64,000 bases of DNA from positions 1 to 64,000 of the forward strand of contig JBAYTZ010000016.1 in NCBI GenBank assembly GCA_041675285.1, in the 5' to 3' direction. Shown here one piece after another: positions 1 through 8,627 of this stretch. The notes under the pieces were generated by a model that did not search any database, was not told the origin of the DNA, and worked only from the letters and a program-made list of their open reading frames with translations. Within the stretch, counting starts at the first letter, position 1, and each line of letters begins with the position of its first letter. Origin of the DNA: Candidatus Delongbacteria bacterium (GTDB lineage Bacteria > CAIWAD01). Both the position numbers and the translations under genes were made by a program.

Positions 1-69
1 GAGAAGTTAAGCCCGTCCGCGCCCATGGTACTGCAGGGGTAACCCTGTGGGAGAGTAGGTCGTCGCCTG
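1..69 (+). rRNA. rrf: 5S ribosomal RNA, 3' part (truncated by window edge)
   Basis: The first ~69 bases match the 3' half of bacterial 5S rRNA: GAAGTTAAGCCC, then ATGGTACTGC, and the closing helix region TGGGAGAGTAGGTCGTCGCC. The 5' half lies outside the window, so an rRNA operon probably extends to the left. A strong intrinsic terminator follows a few bases later. The exact 3' end is estimated from the family's usual closing helix. Confidence 0.93.
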
Positions 70-81
70 TTCTTTCTTACC

Positions 82-106
82 AAAAGCCCGCCACAAGCGG
101 GCTTTT
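82..106 (+). terminator. Rho-independent terminator of the rRNA operon
   Basis: A perfect 10-bp stem AAAAGCCCGC / GCGGGCTTTT with a 5-nt loop (CACAA) ends in a T tract, directly after the 5S rRNA. Because the stem starts with four A and ends with four T, it could work in both directions. Confidence 0.92.
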
Positions 107-305
107 GTGTGTCCGGACCATTCCCACTTTTGCTTGGCAAGTGCTAGCCTGTGCCGGACTGACTGATTGCTGCGTGGCCCGATCCCCGCTCGCGGGGCAT
201 GGTCAGGAGAGAGGCGGGATCCCGTTGAACCTGCCCTTTTCCGGCGGCTTCCGGGCCGCTTGCCTATCATGGCTGATGACGTGATTCAATCCAGACTGGA
301 ATCCC

Positions 306-1409
306 ATGCGCATCCATCTACATCACATCATACCGATTCTGGCGCTGCTGGGCCTTGCTTCTACGGCCTCGGCCAATCCCCAGTTGTGGCAGATCGGCGG
401 CTTTCCCCTGCCCATGCTGGACGCCCTGGATGGGGTGGATGGCCCGACGGATGCGGGCAACCCGGCGCGACAATCCGCCGGCCCTTGGGAACTGGGGCTC
501 AATTGGCAGTTCCAGACCGGCGATCCCCGCCACACCACGGTGAAGCCCGTCCCGCGGACGGCAACGTATCTGCCCAAGAGCGCCGGCCTGCGCGGCGGCT
601 GGCACGAGCTGCGCTGGCGCGCGGGTTTCCAGCAGTTGTACAATTCCCATGAAGAGACGCCGGACAGCACCGGGGCCTGGCAGGACTACGACGCCCGTCT
701 CGAAGCGCTGGGGGTTCAGCTGGCCCTGCCCCTCCAGCTGCAAGCCATAGGCTTGCCCAACGTCGTGGTGGGGGCCGGTTGGCAACAGTACCGTCTGGTG
801 GTGGATCAGCTCCAGTCCTGGCAATCCGCCTCCGGCAGCAACGTGACGGATTACCAGTTGGATGTGGAGCGCAAGTTGCTGGCGGATGGGTTGGAGCTGG
901 GCCTGGACATGGTCTATCATGAAGCCCGCCTGGGGCTGGCCTGGCGCCAGGAGACCGTCTGGAATCACTGGGACGCCGAGCCGCTGAACCCGGACTCCAC
1001 CCAGTTGGTGCAGGTCTGGGGCGTGCTGCCGGAACAGTGGACCCTGCGGCTGGATCTGGCGGCGCGGCCGGGTTGGCGCGTGTCCAGCCAGCTCCAGTGG
1101 ACCGAGTGGAGCGCCACCCAGCTCTACCTGAAGGACCAGCTGGACGTGGGCGTGGCGGTTCACGGCGAACTGCCCCGCTGGCGCACGCGCACCCACCTGG
1201 GGTTCACTACTTCGCGCACGGGCTCCAGCCAGGTGGAAGCCTGGGGCGACAAGCGCAGCACGTGGTTCCTGCTGGCCGGGGTGGAACAGGACTTCCCCCA
1301 CGGCGTCACGGCTTCGCTCAAACTGGCCGACAGCCACTTGGGCAGCGGCGCCTATCGCAAGCAGACGGTGGTGCAACTGGAGCTCCGGGCGTCCCTTCCC
1401 CGGCGCTAA
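306..1409 (+). CDS. Putative secreted or outer-membrane beta-barrel protein
   Basis: A 367-aa protein with a clear signal peptide (MRIHLHHIIPILALLGLAST, cleavage near ASA-NP around residue 24). The rest is rich in alternating hydrophobic/polar segments, Trp and Tyr (for example LELGLDMVYHEARLGLAWRQ, LRLDLAARPGWRVSSQLQW), the pattern of amphipathic strands in outer-membrane barrels, and it ends in a strand-like segment (VVQLELRASLPRR). No enzyme motif is visible. It sits between the rRNA operon and an NTF2-like gene starting 16 bp downstream, so the two are probably co-transcribed. The start has no strong ribosome binding site but places the signal peptide exactly at the N-terminus. The barrel assignment is inferred from composition only. 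Confidence 0.6.
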   Translation: MRIHLHHIIPILALLGLASTASANPQLWQIGGFPLPMLDALDGVDGPTDAGNPARQSAGPWELGLNWQFQTGDPRHTTVKPVPRTATYLPKSAGLRGGWHELRWRAGFQQLYNSHEETPDSTGAWQDYDARLEALGVQLALPLQLQAIGLPNVVVGAGWQQYRLVVDQLQSWQSASGSNVTDYQLDVERKLLADGLELGLDMVYHEARLGLAWRQETVWNHWDAEPLNPDSTQLVQVWGVLPEQWTLRLDLAARPGWRVSSQLQWTEWSATQLYLKDQLDVGVAVHGELPRWRTRTHLGFTTSRTGSSQVEAWGDKRSTWFLLAGVEQDFPHGVTASLKLADSHLGSGAYRKQTVVQLELRASLPRR

Positions 1410-1425
1410 GGTGCGGGAGGCAGAC

Positions 1426-1857
1426 ATGGCAAGCGAACCCGGCGCGGAGCGCCATCCCCAGTGGGAGCGGGTGGAGGCGGTGATCCGCGCCAGCATCGCC
1501 TGGGCGGACGACAAGGACCTGGCCCTGCTCTACGATTCCCTGGTTCCGGACGCCCGCCTCTTTCTCTTCCACCCCGACGACGAGAGCACCATCGCAGGCT
1601 TTCCGGCCTTCCAGGAAATGGCCGAGCGCGTCTTCCTGAACCCGGCCTTCCGGGCCACGGGCTTCTGCATCCGCGAATTGCGCATCGATTTCTCCCCGGC
1701 CGGCGACGTGGCTTGGTTCTCCGCCCGGCTGGACGATCACGGCGAGTGGGACGGCCGCCCCATCGGTTGGGAGAACGCGCGCTGGACGGGCGTGCTGGTC
1801 CAGCAGGCCGGCCAGTGGAAGATCATCCAGATGCACTTTTCCCTGCCCACCGGCTGA
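1426..1857 (+). CDS. NTF2-like / SnoaL-type fold protein
   Basis: A 143-aa soluble protein with the layout of the NTF2-like superfamily (SnoaL/DUF4440 type). An N-terminal helix (VEAVIRASIAWADDKDLALL) is followed by a strand-rich half in which a ligand pocket usually forms, ending GQWKIIQMHFSLP, the closing strand typical of these proteins. The ATG at 1426 is preceded by GGGAGG at the right distance, so it is preferred over an in-frame GTG at 1411. It follows the putative outer-membrane gene by 16 bp. Family members can be enzymes, binding proteins or subunits of larger proteins; nothing here fixes the role. Confidence 0.6.
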   Translation: MASEPGAERHPQWERVEAVIRASIAWADDKDLALLYDSLVPDARLFLFHPDDESTIAGFPAFQEMAERVFLNPAFRATGFCIRELRIDFSPAGDVAWFSARLDDHGEWDGRPIGWENARWTGVLVQQAGQWKIIQMHFSLPTG

Positions 1858-2080
1858 GCCTCCTTCGAGTTTCGCCCGTCTCGCGACATTCCGAACAACA
1901 ACCGAACAAAGCTGGAAACTCTGTGATGCAGTTCACATCCCGGAGGTGTGCAGCTTTGGCTGGGCGACTTGTTAATTTCTTGCCTTTAGCTTAAGCTGGG
2001 CCCCTTCTGAACCGATCTTCAGAATCCGCGCCCTCCGGGGCGTGCCGGGACAGGACGCAGGTACAGCTTCAGGAGCACGC

Positions 2081-5000
2081 ATGCAGGCAGGACGCACGAT
2101 GTTCACGTGGGCGGCGGCACTGGCCCTGGGATTGACCAGTGGCGCGGCGCGGGGGCAGGAGATCACCGAGCCGTTGACTGCTGGTGAACGCCAGGCGCTG
2201 ATCGATTTCTACACCGCGCTGGACGGCGACAACTGGGTCAACCATTCGGGCTGGAAGGATGCCCAGGGGGAGTTCAGCCCGCCGGGCACCGAGGATACCT
2301 GGTACGGGGTGGACCTGGGCTGGGTGGGCGAAAGCATGCCGGGCGAGCCGCCCTCCGTGACCCACCTGGCCATGAGCGACAACCACCTGAGCGGCCCCAT
2401 CGACGAACTGCTGGAGCCCTTCACCAACCTGGTTAGCGTCACCTTCCTGCGGGAACCCGGCCTGACGGGGCAGCTCCCCAACCTGCTGGGGCATCCGTAC
2501 TTGGTCAACCTGGCTTTCGTGGAGTGTGGACTCAGCGGCGGCCTGCCCACCACGGCGGAGGGCCACGTCGCCCTGCCCCTGCACTTGCAGGGGCTGGATC
2601 TGCGCGGCTGTGCCCTGTCGCTGGATTGGAGCCAGCTGCTGACCATGGTGTGCCGGGATGACCTGCAAACCCTGGATCTGCAGGACATCCCCCTGGGCGG
2701 CACCCTGCCCGACTTGCGGGCGGAGTTCCCCTCCCTGTGGAGGCTGGACCTGCAAAACACGGGCATAGCCGGACCGCTGCCCGCCCAGCTGCCGGAGCAC
2801 ATCACCCAGTTGGATCTGTCCGCAAACGCCCTGCTGGGGCCCATTCCCCCTGCCTGGGGCGAGGCGGAGGACTTGCAGATCCTCTGGCTGCAGGGCAACC
2901 GGCTCTCCGGCGAGCTGCCCCTTTCCTTGCTGAACCTGACGAACCTGGCCCCGTCCGGCGGGCTGAACTTCAACTTCAACGCGCTGGAGACGAACGACAA
3001 CGGGTTGTGGTCCTTCCTCGTGGACAAGTGCGGACCTGTCACCCTGCCCGACGGCACCTTCCTGGGCGACTGGCGCGAACGCCAGACCACGCGGCCCGCG
3101 CAGGTGACCGCCTGGCCCACGGGTGACGGCCACTTGCGCGTCAGCTGGACCGACGCCCCCAACGCCTGGCAGGACGGATTCTACCGCATCGAACAGAGCC
3201 CTGACGGCGAGAGCTGGACCCCGCTGGCGGAAACCCAGGACCGCTCCCAGACCGAGCTGCTCGTGACCTTCGACGAGCGCCGCCTGCGCCACCACTTCCG
3301 GGTCGCCACGGTATCACGGCCCTTCAGCCAGAACGCCAACGAAGTGGCCAGTCTGCCGCGTGCCGGCGTCTACAGCCACGCGCTGTTCTACGACGACTTC
3401 GAGGAGCCCCAGGCCTGGAGCCTGAGCGGCGACTTCGCCATCGGCGCGCCGCTGCCGGGCAACGGGGCCGCACAGGCCTGGTCGGGAACGGCCGTGCTGG
3501 GAAGCAACCTGGCCGGCGCCCACGCGGACAACCAGGGGCCGGCCGAGGCCGAGGCGATCACGCCGTCCTTCTCCTGCGCGGGGAAGTCCCACGTCAAGCT
3601 CGCCTTCCGTTCCTGTTCCCAGTTCGACGGCTTCAGCGGCGACCTGGGCAGCGTGGACGTGTCGGTGGGCGGCGGCCCGTGGCAGAATCTGGAAGTGCTG
3701 AATCACTTCGCCGAGGATGGCTGGGACCGCCATTGGGTGGATCTCTCGCCCTACGTGGACAACCAGTCCCAGGTGCGCGTGCGCTTCGCCTACACCAGCG
3801 ACGGCAGCTTCGGCCTGGACGGCTGGAACCTGGACGAGGTGGCGGTGGTGGCGCGTCCCACCGTGTCCGGCATCTTCACCGTGGATCCCGCCGGCACGCT
3901 GGGCTCCAACTTCGCCACGCTGGACGACGCCTTCGCCTACTTCAACTCTGTGGACCTGGCCGGCCCGGTGGTGGTGGAAGTGGTCGCGGGCGCCGAGTTC
4001 GAGGAGGACCTGGAACCGCTGTTCGTGAAGGGCAGCCAGGATCGTTCGCTGACCTTCCTGCGCTCCGGGGCGGGGGCCAACCCGCTGCTGCGCTCCGCCG
4101 GCGGCGCGGGCTACCACGATGCTGTGCTGAAACTGCGCGGCGCGGACTGGGTGGCCTTCGAGGGAATCGACGTGGAGGCCGGCGAACAGGTGGAGCACGC
4201 CGTGCAGCTGCTCAACCGCGCCGGTGACGACGGCTGCGCCCATGTGTCCCTGCGCGACCTCGCTGTCCGCGGCGGACGCCTGGCGGGCGTGTTCAGCGGA
4301 ACCATGTTCCAGCCGCTGGCCGACAGCGGCGCCAACAGCCACCTCTCCCTGGAGCGGTTGACGGTGGATGGTTCCGCCACCGCCGTGCTGCTGGACAACA
4401 ACTGGAGCAACGAGCACATGGACGTGGACAACCTCATCCGCGACTGCGTGCTGGGAACCGCGGCGGAAGGCCTGGGCAGTCTGGAGGAGTTGGGCAGCGG
4501 TGTGCGCGTCCAGGGGCAAAACGGCCTGCGGGTGGAGGGTTGCGAGGTTGCCCACGTGCGGGGCTTCATGGCCACTGGCCTGGACCTGCTGGGGGCGAAT
4601 CTCCACGTCGCGGGCAACCGGATCCACAGCCTGGACGGCGGCTGGCGCGTGACGGGCATCCGCGCCCAGGGCGCCAAGCTCTACAACAACATGGTCGCGT
4701 TGGCGGACAGCAGCACGGGCGCCGAAATCATCGGCATCGCGCTGGAGGACGGGTACAACTCCTTCTGCGACTTCAACAGCGTGCGCGTTGAAGGCGGCGC
4801 GCAATCGACGACGGATTGCCTGCACCTGCCCGAGTCCGCTCCGGCGCGCGTCTCCAACAACATCCTGGTCAACCTGACGCCCGACCAGGAGGCGGGCTGG
4901 CACCACGCCGCCATCTCCGTGGTCGGCACGCCCTACTTCACCAGCTCGGGCTCCGTCTGCGACGCCAACCTGTTCCACGTGCCCTCGGCGACGGGGGGCG

Positions 5001-6328
5001 GCGTGGGCTTCGACCGCTACATCCAGCAGCCGCTGGTCGACCTGGCGGCCTGGCGCTCCACCTCGGGCGAGGACCAGATCAGCCACGTGGGGGATCCGCG
5101 CTTCGCCTCGGAGACGGATTTGCACCTGCGCAACGACCAGCCCACGCCGGCGGAGGCCGCGGGTCTGTGGCTGCAGGGAGTGGAAAACTACCCCTGGCTG
5201 GCCGCCGACCTGGACGGCGAGCCGCGCAACCCCGCGCAGCCGGACATCGGCGCCGACGAGGGCGACTTCGCAATCCCCTCGGAGCTGCCGTGGGAGCCGT
5301 ACGCCTTGTCGCCCCAGCCGGGCGAAAGCGCCGTGGACCTGCGTCCCGAACTGAAGATCAGCTGGAGCTGGGACAACACCCACCCCGTCCTGTGGACCGA
5401 GTTCTACCTGGGCACCGACTCCAGCGCGGTGGCCGCCTGCAACGCGAGCGTGCGCGTGCTGGCCGACGGCACGGCGCAGTCCCGCTGGACGCCGGCCACG
5501 CCGCTCAGCGAGACCACGCGCTACTTCTGGCAGGCGCGCACCGGCAACTGGAGCGGCTCCACGCCGGGCGGAGTCTGGTCCTTCACCACCGCGGGCGTGG
5601 TGGCCCAGTTCCCCTTCTGCGAGTCCTTCGACGAGTCGGTACCGCCCGCCGGCTGGACCAGCCGCCTGAACCAGGCCTTCGACGGAGGGCTGAACGGCGC
5701 GAACCTGCAGCCCACCTGGGGCATGGGATGGTCCCTGACCACGGATCCCTCCTTTGTGCAGGAAGGAAACGGCGCCGCCTACATCAGCAGCTGGATGATG
5801 CCGGCCTACTACTGGCTGCTGACGCCCGCGCTGCGCCTGCCTGAGGGCGGCGAACTGAGCTTCCGCCTGCGCTTCGAGCACAGCGAAGGCCAGCCCACGG
5901 CCCTGCACCTGCTCTGCGACGACGGCTCCGGCTGGAGCCTGCTGCGCAGCTGGGACGGCCCGGAGGACGCCTGTGACCTGGCCGTGACACAAACCGTGTC
6001 CCTGCCCGGGGGGGCCAATCAGCGGCTGGCCTTCGTCTACGACGCCAGCGCCCAGGGCACGCCCGTGGCCGTGGACGCGCTCTGCGTGACGGCGGGCTCC
6101 TTCGCCCACCAGTCGCCCGAGCTGACCATCAAGCTGCTGCCCGACGGCCAGGCGCGGCTGGACTGGACGGCCGTGCCCGGCGCGCTGGGCTACCGCGTCT
6201 ACACCACGACGGATCTGACGGAGCCCGTGGACTGGAGTCCCCTGTTCGACGTGCCCGCCGCCAGCCCCACGCTGGATGTGCCGACGGTGTCCGCCAAACG
6301 CTTCTACCAGGTGCGCGCGCTGGACTGA
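2081..6328 (+). CDS. Large secreted LRR / parallel beta-helix multidomain exoprotein
   Basis: A 1415-aa secreted protein. After a signal peptide (MFTWAAALALGLTSGAARGQ, from about residue 7) comes a plant-type leucine-rich-repeat segment (about 25-290) that opens with ALIDFYTALDGDNWVNHSGW and carries repeats such as LSGPIDELLEP and LSGELPLSLLNLTNL. Then follow a fibronectin-III-like segment (about 325-410), a jelly-roll/MAM-like segment (DDFEEPQAWSLSGDF, about 440-590), a long right-handed beta-helix region (about 600-1060), another FN3-like domain, a second MAM-like segment, and a C-terminal FN3-like domain (LDWTAVPGALGYRV...FYQVRALD). ATG 2081 has AGGAG five bases upstream; a GTG at 2042 is possible but less well supported. 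The role is probably adhesion or polymer binding at the cell surface; no catalytic site is evident. The C-terminal domain resembles those of the proteins at 40241 and 43158. Confidence 0.75.
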   Translation: MQAGRTMFTWAAALALGLTSGAARGQEITEPLTAGERQALIDFYTALDGDNWVNHSGWKDAQGEFSPPGTEDTWYGVDLGWVGESMPGEPPSVTHLAMSDNHLSGPIDELLEPFTNLVSVTFLREPGLTGQLPNLLGHPYLVNLAFVECGLSGGLPTTAEGHVALPLHLQGLDLRGCALSLDWSQLLTMVCRDDLQTLDLQDIPLGGTLPDLRAEFPSLWRLDLQNTGIAGPLPAQLPEHITQLDLSANALLGPIPPAWGEAEDLQILWLQGNRLSGELPLSLLNLTNLAPSGGLNFNFNALETNDNGLWSFLVDKCGPVTLPDGTFLGDWRERQTTRPAQVTAWPTGDGHLRVSWTDAPNAWQDGFYRIEQSPDGESWTPLAETQDRSQTELLVTFDERRLRHHFRVATVSRPFSQNANEVASLPRAGVYSHALFYDDFEEPQAWSLSGDFAIGAPLPGNGAAQAWSGTAVLGSNLAGAHADNQGPAEAEAITPSFSCAGKSHVKLAFRSCSQFDGFSGDLGSVDVSVGGGPWQNLEVLNHFAEDGWDRHWVDLSPYVDNQSQVRVRFAYTSDGSFGLDGWNLDEVAVVARPTVSGIFTVDPAGTLGSNFATLDDAFAYFNSVDLAGPVVVEVVAGAEFEEDLEPLFVKGSQDRSLTFLRSGAGANPLLRSAGGAGYHDAVLKLRGADWVAFEGIDVEAGEQVEHAVQLLNRAGDDGCAHVSLRDLAVRGGRLAGVFSGTMFQPLADSGANSHLSLERLTVDGSATAVLLDNNWSNEHMDVDNLIRDCVLGTAAEGLGSLEELGSGVRVQGQNGLRVEGCEVAHVRGFMATGLDLLGANLHVAGNRIHSLDGGWRVTGIRAQGAKLYNNMVALADSSTGAEIIGIALEDGYNSFCDFNSVRVEGGAQSTTDCLHLPESAPARVSNNILVNLTPDQEAGWHHAAISVVGTPYFTSSGSVCDANLFHVPSATGGGVGFDRYIQQPLVDLAAWRSTSGEDQISHVGDPRFASETDLHLRNDQPTPAEAAGLWLQGVENYPWLAADLDGEPRNPAQPDIGADEGDFAIPSELPWEPYALSPQPGESAVDLRPELKISWSWDNTHPVLWTEFYLGTDSSAVAACNASVRVLADGTAQSRWTPATPLSETTRYFWQARTGNWSGSTPGGVWSFTTAGVVAQFPFCESFDESVPPAGWTSRLNQAFDGGLNGANLQPTWGMGWSLTTDPSFVQEGNGAAYISSWMMPAYYWLLTPALRLPEGGELSFRLRFEHSEGQPTALHLLCDDGSGWSLLRSWDGPEDACDLAVTQTVSLPGGANQRLAFVYDASAQGTPVAVDALCVTAGSFAHQSPELTIKLLPDGQARLDWTAVPGALGYRVYTTTDLTEPVDWSPLFDVPAASPTLDVPTVSAKRFYQVRALD

Positions 6329-6353
6329 TCTGCCTCAACAGCAGAGCCCATGG

Positions 6354-6384
6354 CGCCCGGGCGGAATTCCGTCCGGGCGTTTCC
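6354..6384 (+). terminator. Probable intrinsic terminator
   Basis: Long GC-rich inverted repeat CGCCCGGGCGGAA / TTCCGTCCGGGCG, one G-T wobble, followed by TTTCC, 25 bp after the stop of the LRR exoprotein. The T tract is short, so strength is uncertain. Confidence 0.6.
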
Positions 6385-6474
6385 TTGGGTCGGCCAGGCG
6401 CGGGCGCCGCGCGGGGGATTCGGGCGCAGTCCTATCTTGGCGCCCAGTTCCAGTCAGGCCAGCCGGGAGGAATC

Positions 6475-6786
6475 ATGCTGCGCTGCCCCGCTTGTCACAC
6501 GACGACCCAGCCCCTGCGCCATCTGCTGGTGACGGCGCGCCGGCCCTACCGCTGCAGCGGCTGCGGAGCCGAGTACATCCACGCGGGACTCGATCTGTCG
6601 CGCTTCGCGCTCTTCTTCGTGGTCTGGCTGCTGGTCTACCAGGTGCTGCAGCTGCTGGCCTGGCCGCTGCCCCTGCGGCTGGCGGCGGTGGCCGGGGCCG
6701 CCGTGCTGGTGATCTGGCTGCTGCTGCCCCTGCGTCCGCTGCACGCGGAATCCGAGCCCGAGGCGGGGCCGGAGGAGGAGGTGTGA
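6475..6786 (+). CDS. Small zinc-ribbon membrane protein
   Basis: A 103-aa protein. Its N-terminus holds two Cys pairs (LRCPACHTTT and RCSGCGAEY) forming a zinc-ribbon-like knuckle. Two hydrophobic segments follow (FALFFVVWLLVYQVLQLLAW and LAAVAGAAVLVIWLLLPL), with an acidic C-terminal tail. GGGAGG lies just upstream of ATG 6475. It overlaps the next gene by four bases (GTGA), indicating translational coupling. The architecture resembles small inner-membrane zinc-ribbon proteins of unknown function; no specific role is assigned. Confidence 0.7.
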   Translation: MLRCPACHTTTQPLRHLLVTARRPYRCSGCGAEYIHAGLDLSRFALFFVVWLLVYQVLQLLAWPLPLRLAAVAGAAVLVIWLLLPLRPLHAESEPEAGPEEEV

Positions 6787-7175
6787 GTCGTGCCGGTCGG
6801 CGCAGGCCGCTGCGGGACGCCCTCGCGGCGCGGTTGCGGCGCGAGGCCCTCACCATCTGGTACGTGGCCCGGGATCCGCGCACGCCAAAGATCGCCCGCT
6901 GGGTGGCCCTGGCGACGGCTGTTTACGCCCTCAGCCCTCTCGACCTCATCCCCGATTCCATTCCCGTTCTGGGTCTGCTGGACGACCTCCTGCTGTTGCC
7001 TTTCGGGCTCTGGCTGGCCCTGCGGCTGACCCCGCCCGAGGTCGTGGCGGATTGCCGGCGCCGCGCGGCGGAGTCCTCTGATCGTCCGACCATCGGGATG
7101 GTGAGTCGCTGGATCTTGCTCGGCTGGGCCGTGGGTCTGGCGCTCTTCGTCTGGCTGGCGCTGTCCTTCTTCTGA
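6783..7175 (+). CDS. YkvA-family (DUF1232) membrane protein
   Basis: A 130-aa protein carrying the DUF1232/YkvA signature: YALSPLDLIPDSIPVLGLLD, followed by DDLLLLPFGLWLALRL, and a C-terminal transmembrane segment (WILLGWAVGLALFVWLALSF). GTG 6783 overlaps the previous stop codon and has GGAGGAGGAG upstream, which decides the start. Family function is unknown. It forms a coupled pair with the zinc-ribbon membrane protein. Confidence 0.82.
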   Translation: MSRAGRRRPLRDALAARLRREALTIWYVARDPRTPKIARWVALATAVYALSPLDLIPDSIPVLGLLDDLLLLPFGLWLALRLTPPEVVADCRRRAAESSDRPTIGMVSRWILLGWAVGLALFVWLALSFF

Positions 7176-7196
7176 CCTTGCGCCGGCGGCATGAAA

Positions 7197-7226
7197 AAGG
7201 CCCGACTCCTGCGGGAGCCGGGCCTT
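7197..7226. terminator. Bidirectional terminator between convergent genes
   Basis: AAGGCCCG ... CGGGCCTT outer stem enclosing a second CTCC/GGAG stem, flanked by five A on the left (7194-7198). It lies between the YkvA-family gene (plus) and ndk (minus), so it can end transcripts from both sides. Confidence 0.8.
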
Positions 7227-7247
7227 GGCGTCTCACGGATTCGCAGC

Positions 7248-7676
7248 CTACTTGCGCAGGCGCAGGAACTCCCGCTCAAAGAAGAAGAAGCCGGTTTCCA
7301 CCAAGCCGTTCTCCGGGCTGTCGCTGCCGTGCACGGCATTCTCGCCGATGGACTCGGCGTAGAGCTTGCGGATGGTGCCCTCGGCGGCCTCCTTGGGATT
7401 GGTGGCGCCGATGATCCCGCGCATGCGGGCCACCGCGTTCTCGCCCTCGATGGCGATCACCACCACCGGCCCGCGGGTCATGTACTCCACCAGCTCGCCG
7501 TAGAAGGGGCGCTCCTTGTGGATGGCGTAGAAGTGCTTGGCGTCCTCGGGGCTGAGCTTGACCTTGCGCAGGGCGATCATGTCCAGGCCCGGCTGCTTCT
7601 CCAGGATGGAGAGGATGTCGCCGATGTGGCCTTTTTCCACCGCATCGGGCTTGATGATCATCAGGGTGCGTTCCAT
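7248..7676 (-). CDS. ndk: Nucleoside diphosphate kinase
   Basis: A 142-aa enzyme that transfers the gamma-phosphate of ATP to nucleoside diphosphates through a phosphohistidine. It starts with the family signature MERTLMIIKPDAVEKGHIGD and contains the active-site motif NAVHGSDSPE, catalytic His at about 116. The length matches the family. It is the downstream member of a minus-strand block after sucC and sucD, 70 bp behind sucD. Nucleotide balancing fits next to succinyl-CoA synthetase, which makes NTP in the same part of metabolism and is often found near ndk. Confidence 0.97.
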   Translation of the reverse strand: MERTLMIIKPDAVEKGHIGDILSILEKQPGLDMIALRKVKLSPEDAKHFYAIHKERPFYGELVEYMTRGPVVVIAIEGENAVARMRGIIGATNPKEAAEGTIRKLYAESIGENAVHGSDSPENGLVETGFFFFEREFLRLRK

Positions 7677-7746
7677 CTCAATCCTCGCTACTGTGGCGCG
7701 CGCTGCGCCGGGTTGTTGGTTATCCGTGTCTCACGCGAACCCGCCG

Positions 7747-8616
7747 CTACTGCAGTAGCTCGGCCATCATGGCGCCGATGTCCGCCGGGTTTTGGGCCAC
7801 GTGGATGCCCGCGGCCTTGAGCGCGGCCATCTTCTCGGAAGCCGTGCCCTTGCCGCCGCTGATGATCGCGCCGGCGTGGCCCATCCGCCGGCCGGGCGGG
7901 GCCGTCTGCCCGGCGATGAAGCTCACCACCGGAATCTTGATGTGCTCGGCGATGTAGGCCGCGGCCTCTTCCTCCGCGCTGCCGCCGATCTCGCCGATCA
8001 TCACGATGCCCTTGGTGTCGGGGTCGTTCTTGAAGTGCTTCAGGATGTCCGTGAAGGTGCTGCCGATGATCGGGTCGCCGCCGATGCCCACGCACGTGCT
8101 CTGCCCGATGCCCCGCGCGCCCAATTGGCCCACGGCCTCGTAGGTCAGGGTGCCGCTGCGGCTGATCACGCCCACGTGGCCGGGCGAGTGGATGAAGCCC
8201 GGCAGGATGCCCAGCTTGGCTTGGCCCGGCGTGATCAGGCCCGGGCAGTTGGGGCCGATCATCACCGTGCCGGAGGCGTTCAGGGCCTCCTTGACGGGGA
8301 TCATGTCGCGCACGGGAATGCCCTCCGTGATGGTCACCAGCAGGCGGATGCCCGCCTCGACGGCCTCCAGGATGGCGTCCGCCGCGAAGGGCGGCGGCAC
8401 GAAGATGATGCTGGTGTCGGCGCCCGTCTCGCGCACGGCGTCGCGCACGGTGTCGAAGACCGGCCGGCCCAGGTGCTGCGTGCCGCCCTTGCCCGGAGTC
8501 ACGCCGCCCACCACGGTGGTGCCGTAGTCGATCATCTGCTCGGCGTGGAAGGAGCCCTCGCCGCCCGTGAAGCCCTGCACGATGACCTTGTTGGCTTTCG
8601 TCAGAAGGATGCTCAT
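7747..8616 (-). CDS. sucD: Succinyl-CoA synthetase alpha subunit
   Basis: A 289-aa subunit of succinate-CoA ligase (succinate + CoA + NTP to succinyl-CoA + NDP + Pi). It has the CoA-binding Rossmann N-terminus (ANKVIVQGFTGGEGSFHA), the segment MIGPNCPGLITPGQAKLGIL, and the phosphorylated histidine in GRRMGHAGAIISGGKGT (His ~247). The length matches E. coli SucD. It lies 11 bp downstream of sucC in the same operon, with ndk behind it. Confidence 0.98.
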   Translation of the reverse strand: MSILLTKANKVIVQGFTGGEGSFHAEQMIDYGTTVVGGVTPGKGGTQHLGRPVFDTVRDAVRETGADTSIIFVPPPFAADAILEAVEAGIRLLVTITEGIPVRDMIPVKEALNASGTVMIGPNCPGLITPGQAKLGILPGFIHSPGHVGVISRSGTLTYEAVGQLGARGIGQSTCVGIGGDPIIGSTFTDILKHFKNDPDTKGIVMIGEIGGSAEEEAAAYIAEHIKIPVVSFIAGQTAPPGRRMGHAGAIISGGKGTASEKMAALKAAGIHVAQNPADIGAMMAELLQ

Positions 8617-8627
8617 CTCAGGTCTCC

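Noticed and set aside
71..305. tRNA or further rRNA gene after the 5S rRNA
   Set aside because: No cloverleaf, TPsiC-like GGTTCGA or CCA-type acceptor end could be found between the terminator and the first CDS.
1411..1425. GTG start for the NTF2-like gene
   Set aside because: The ATG at 1426 has GGGAGG at ideal distance; that GGGAGG would lie inside the coding sequence if the GTG were used.
3314..6109. A 931-codon open frame on the minus strand under the LRR exoprotein
   Set aside because: In GC-rich DNA, long antisense frames arise from codon bias. Its translation is low-complexity His/Gly/Arg/Val-rich with no domain, whereas the plus frame has a signal peptide and clear domains.
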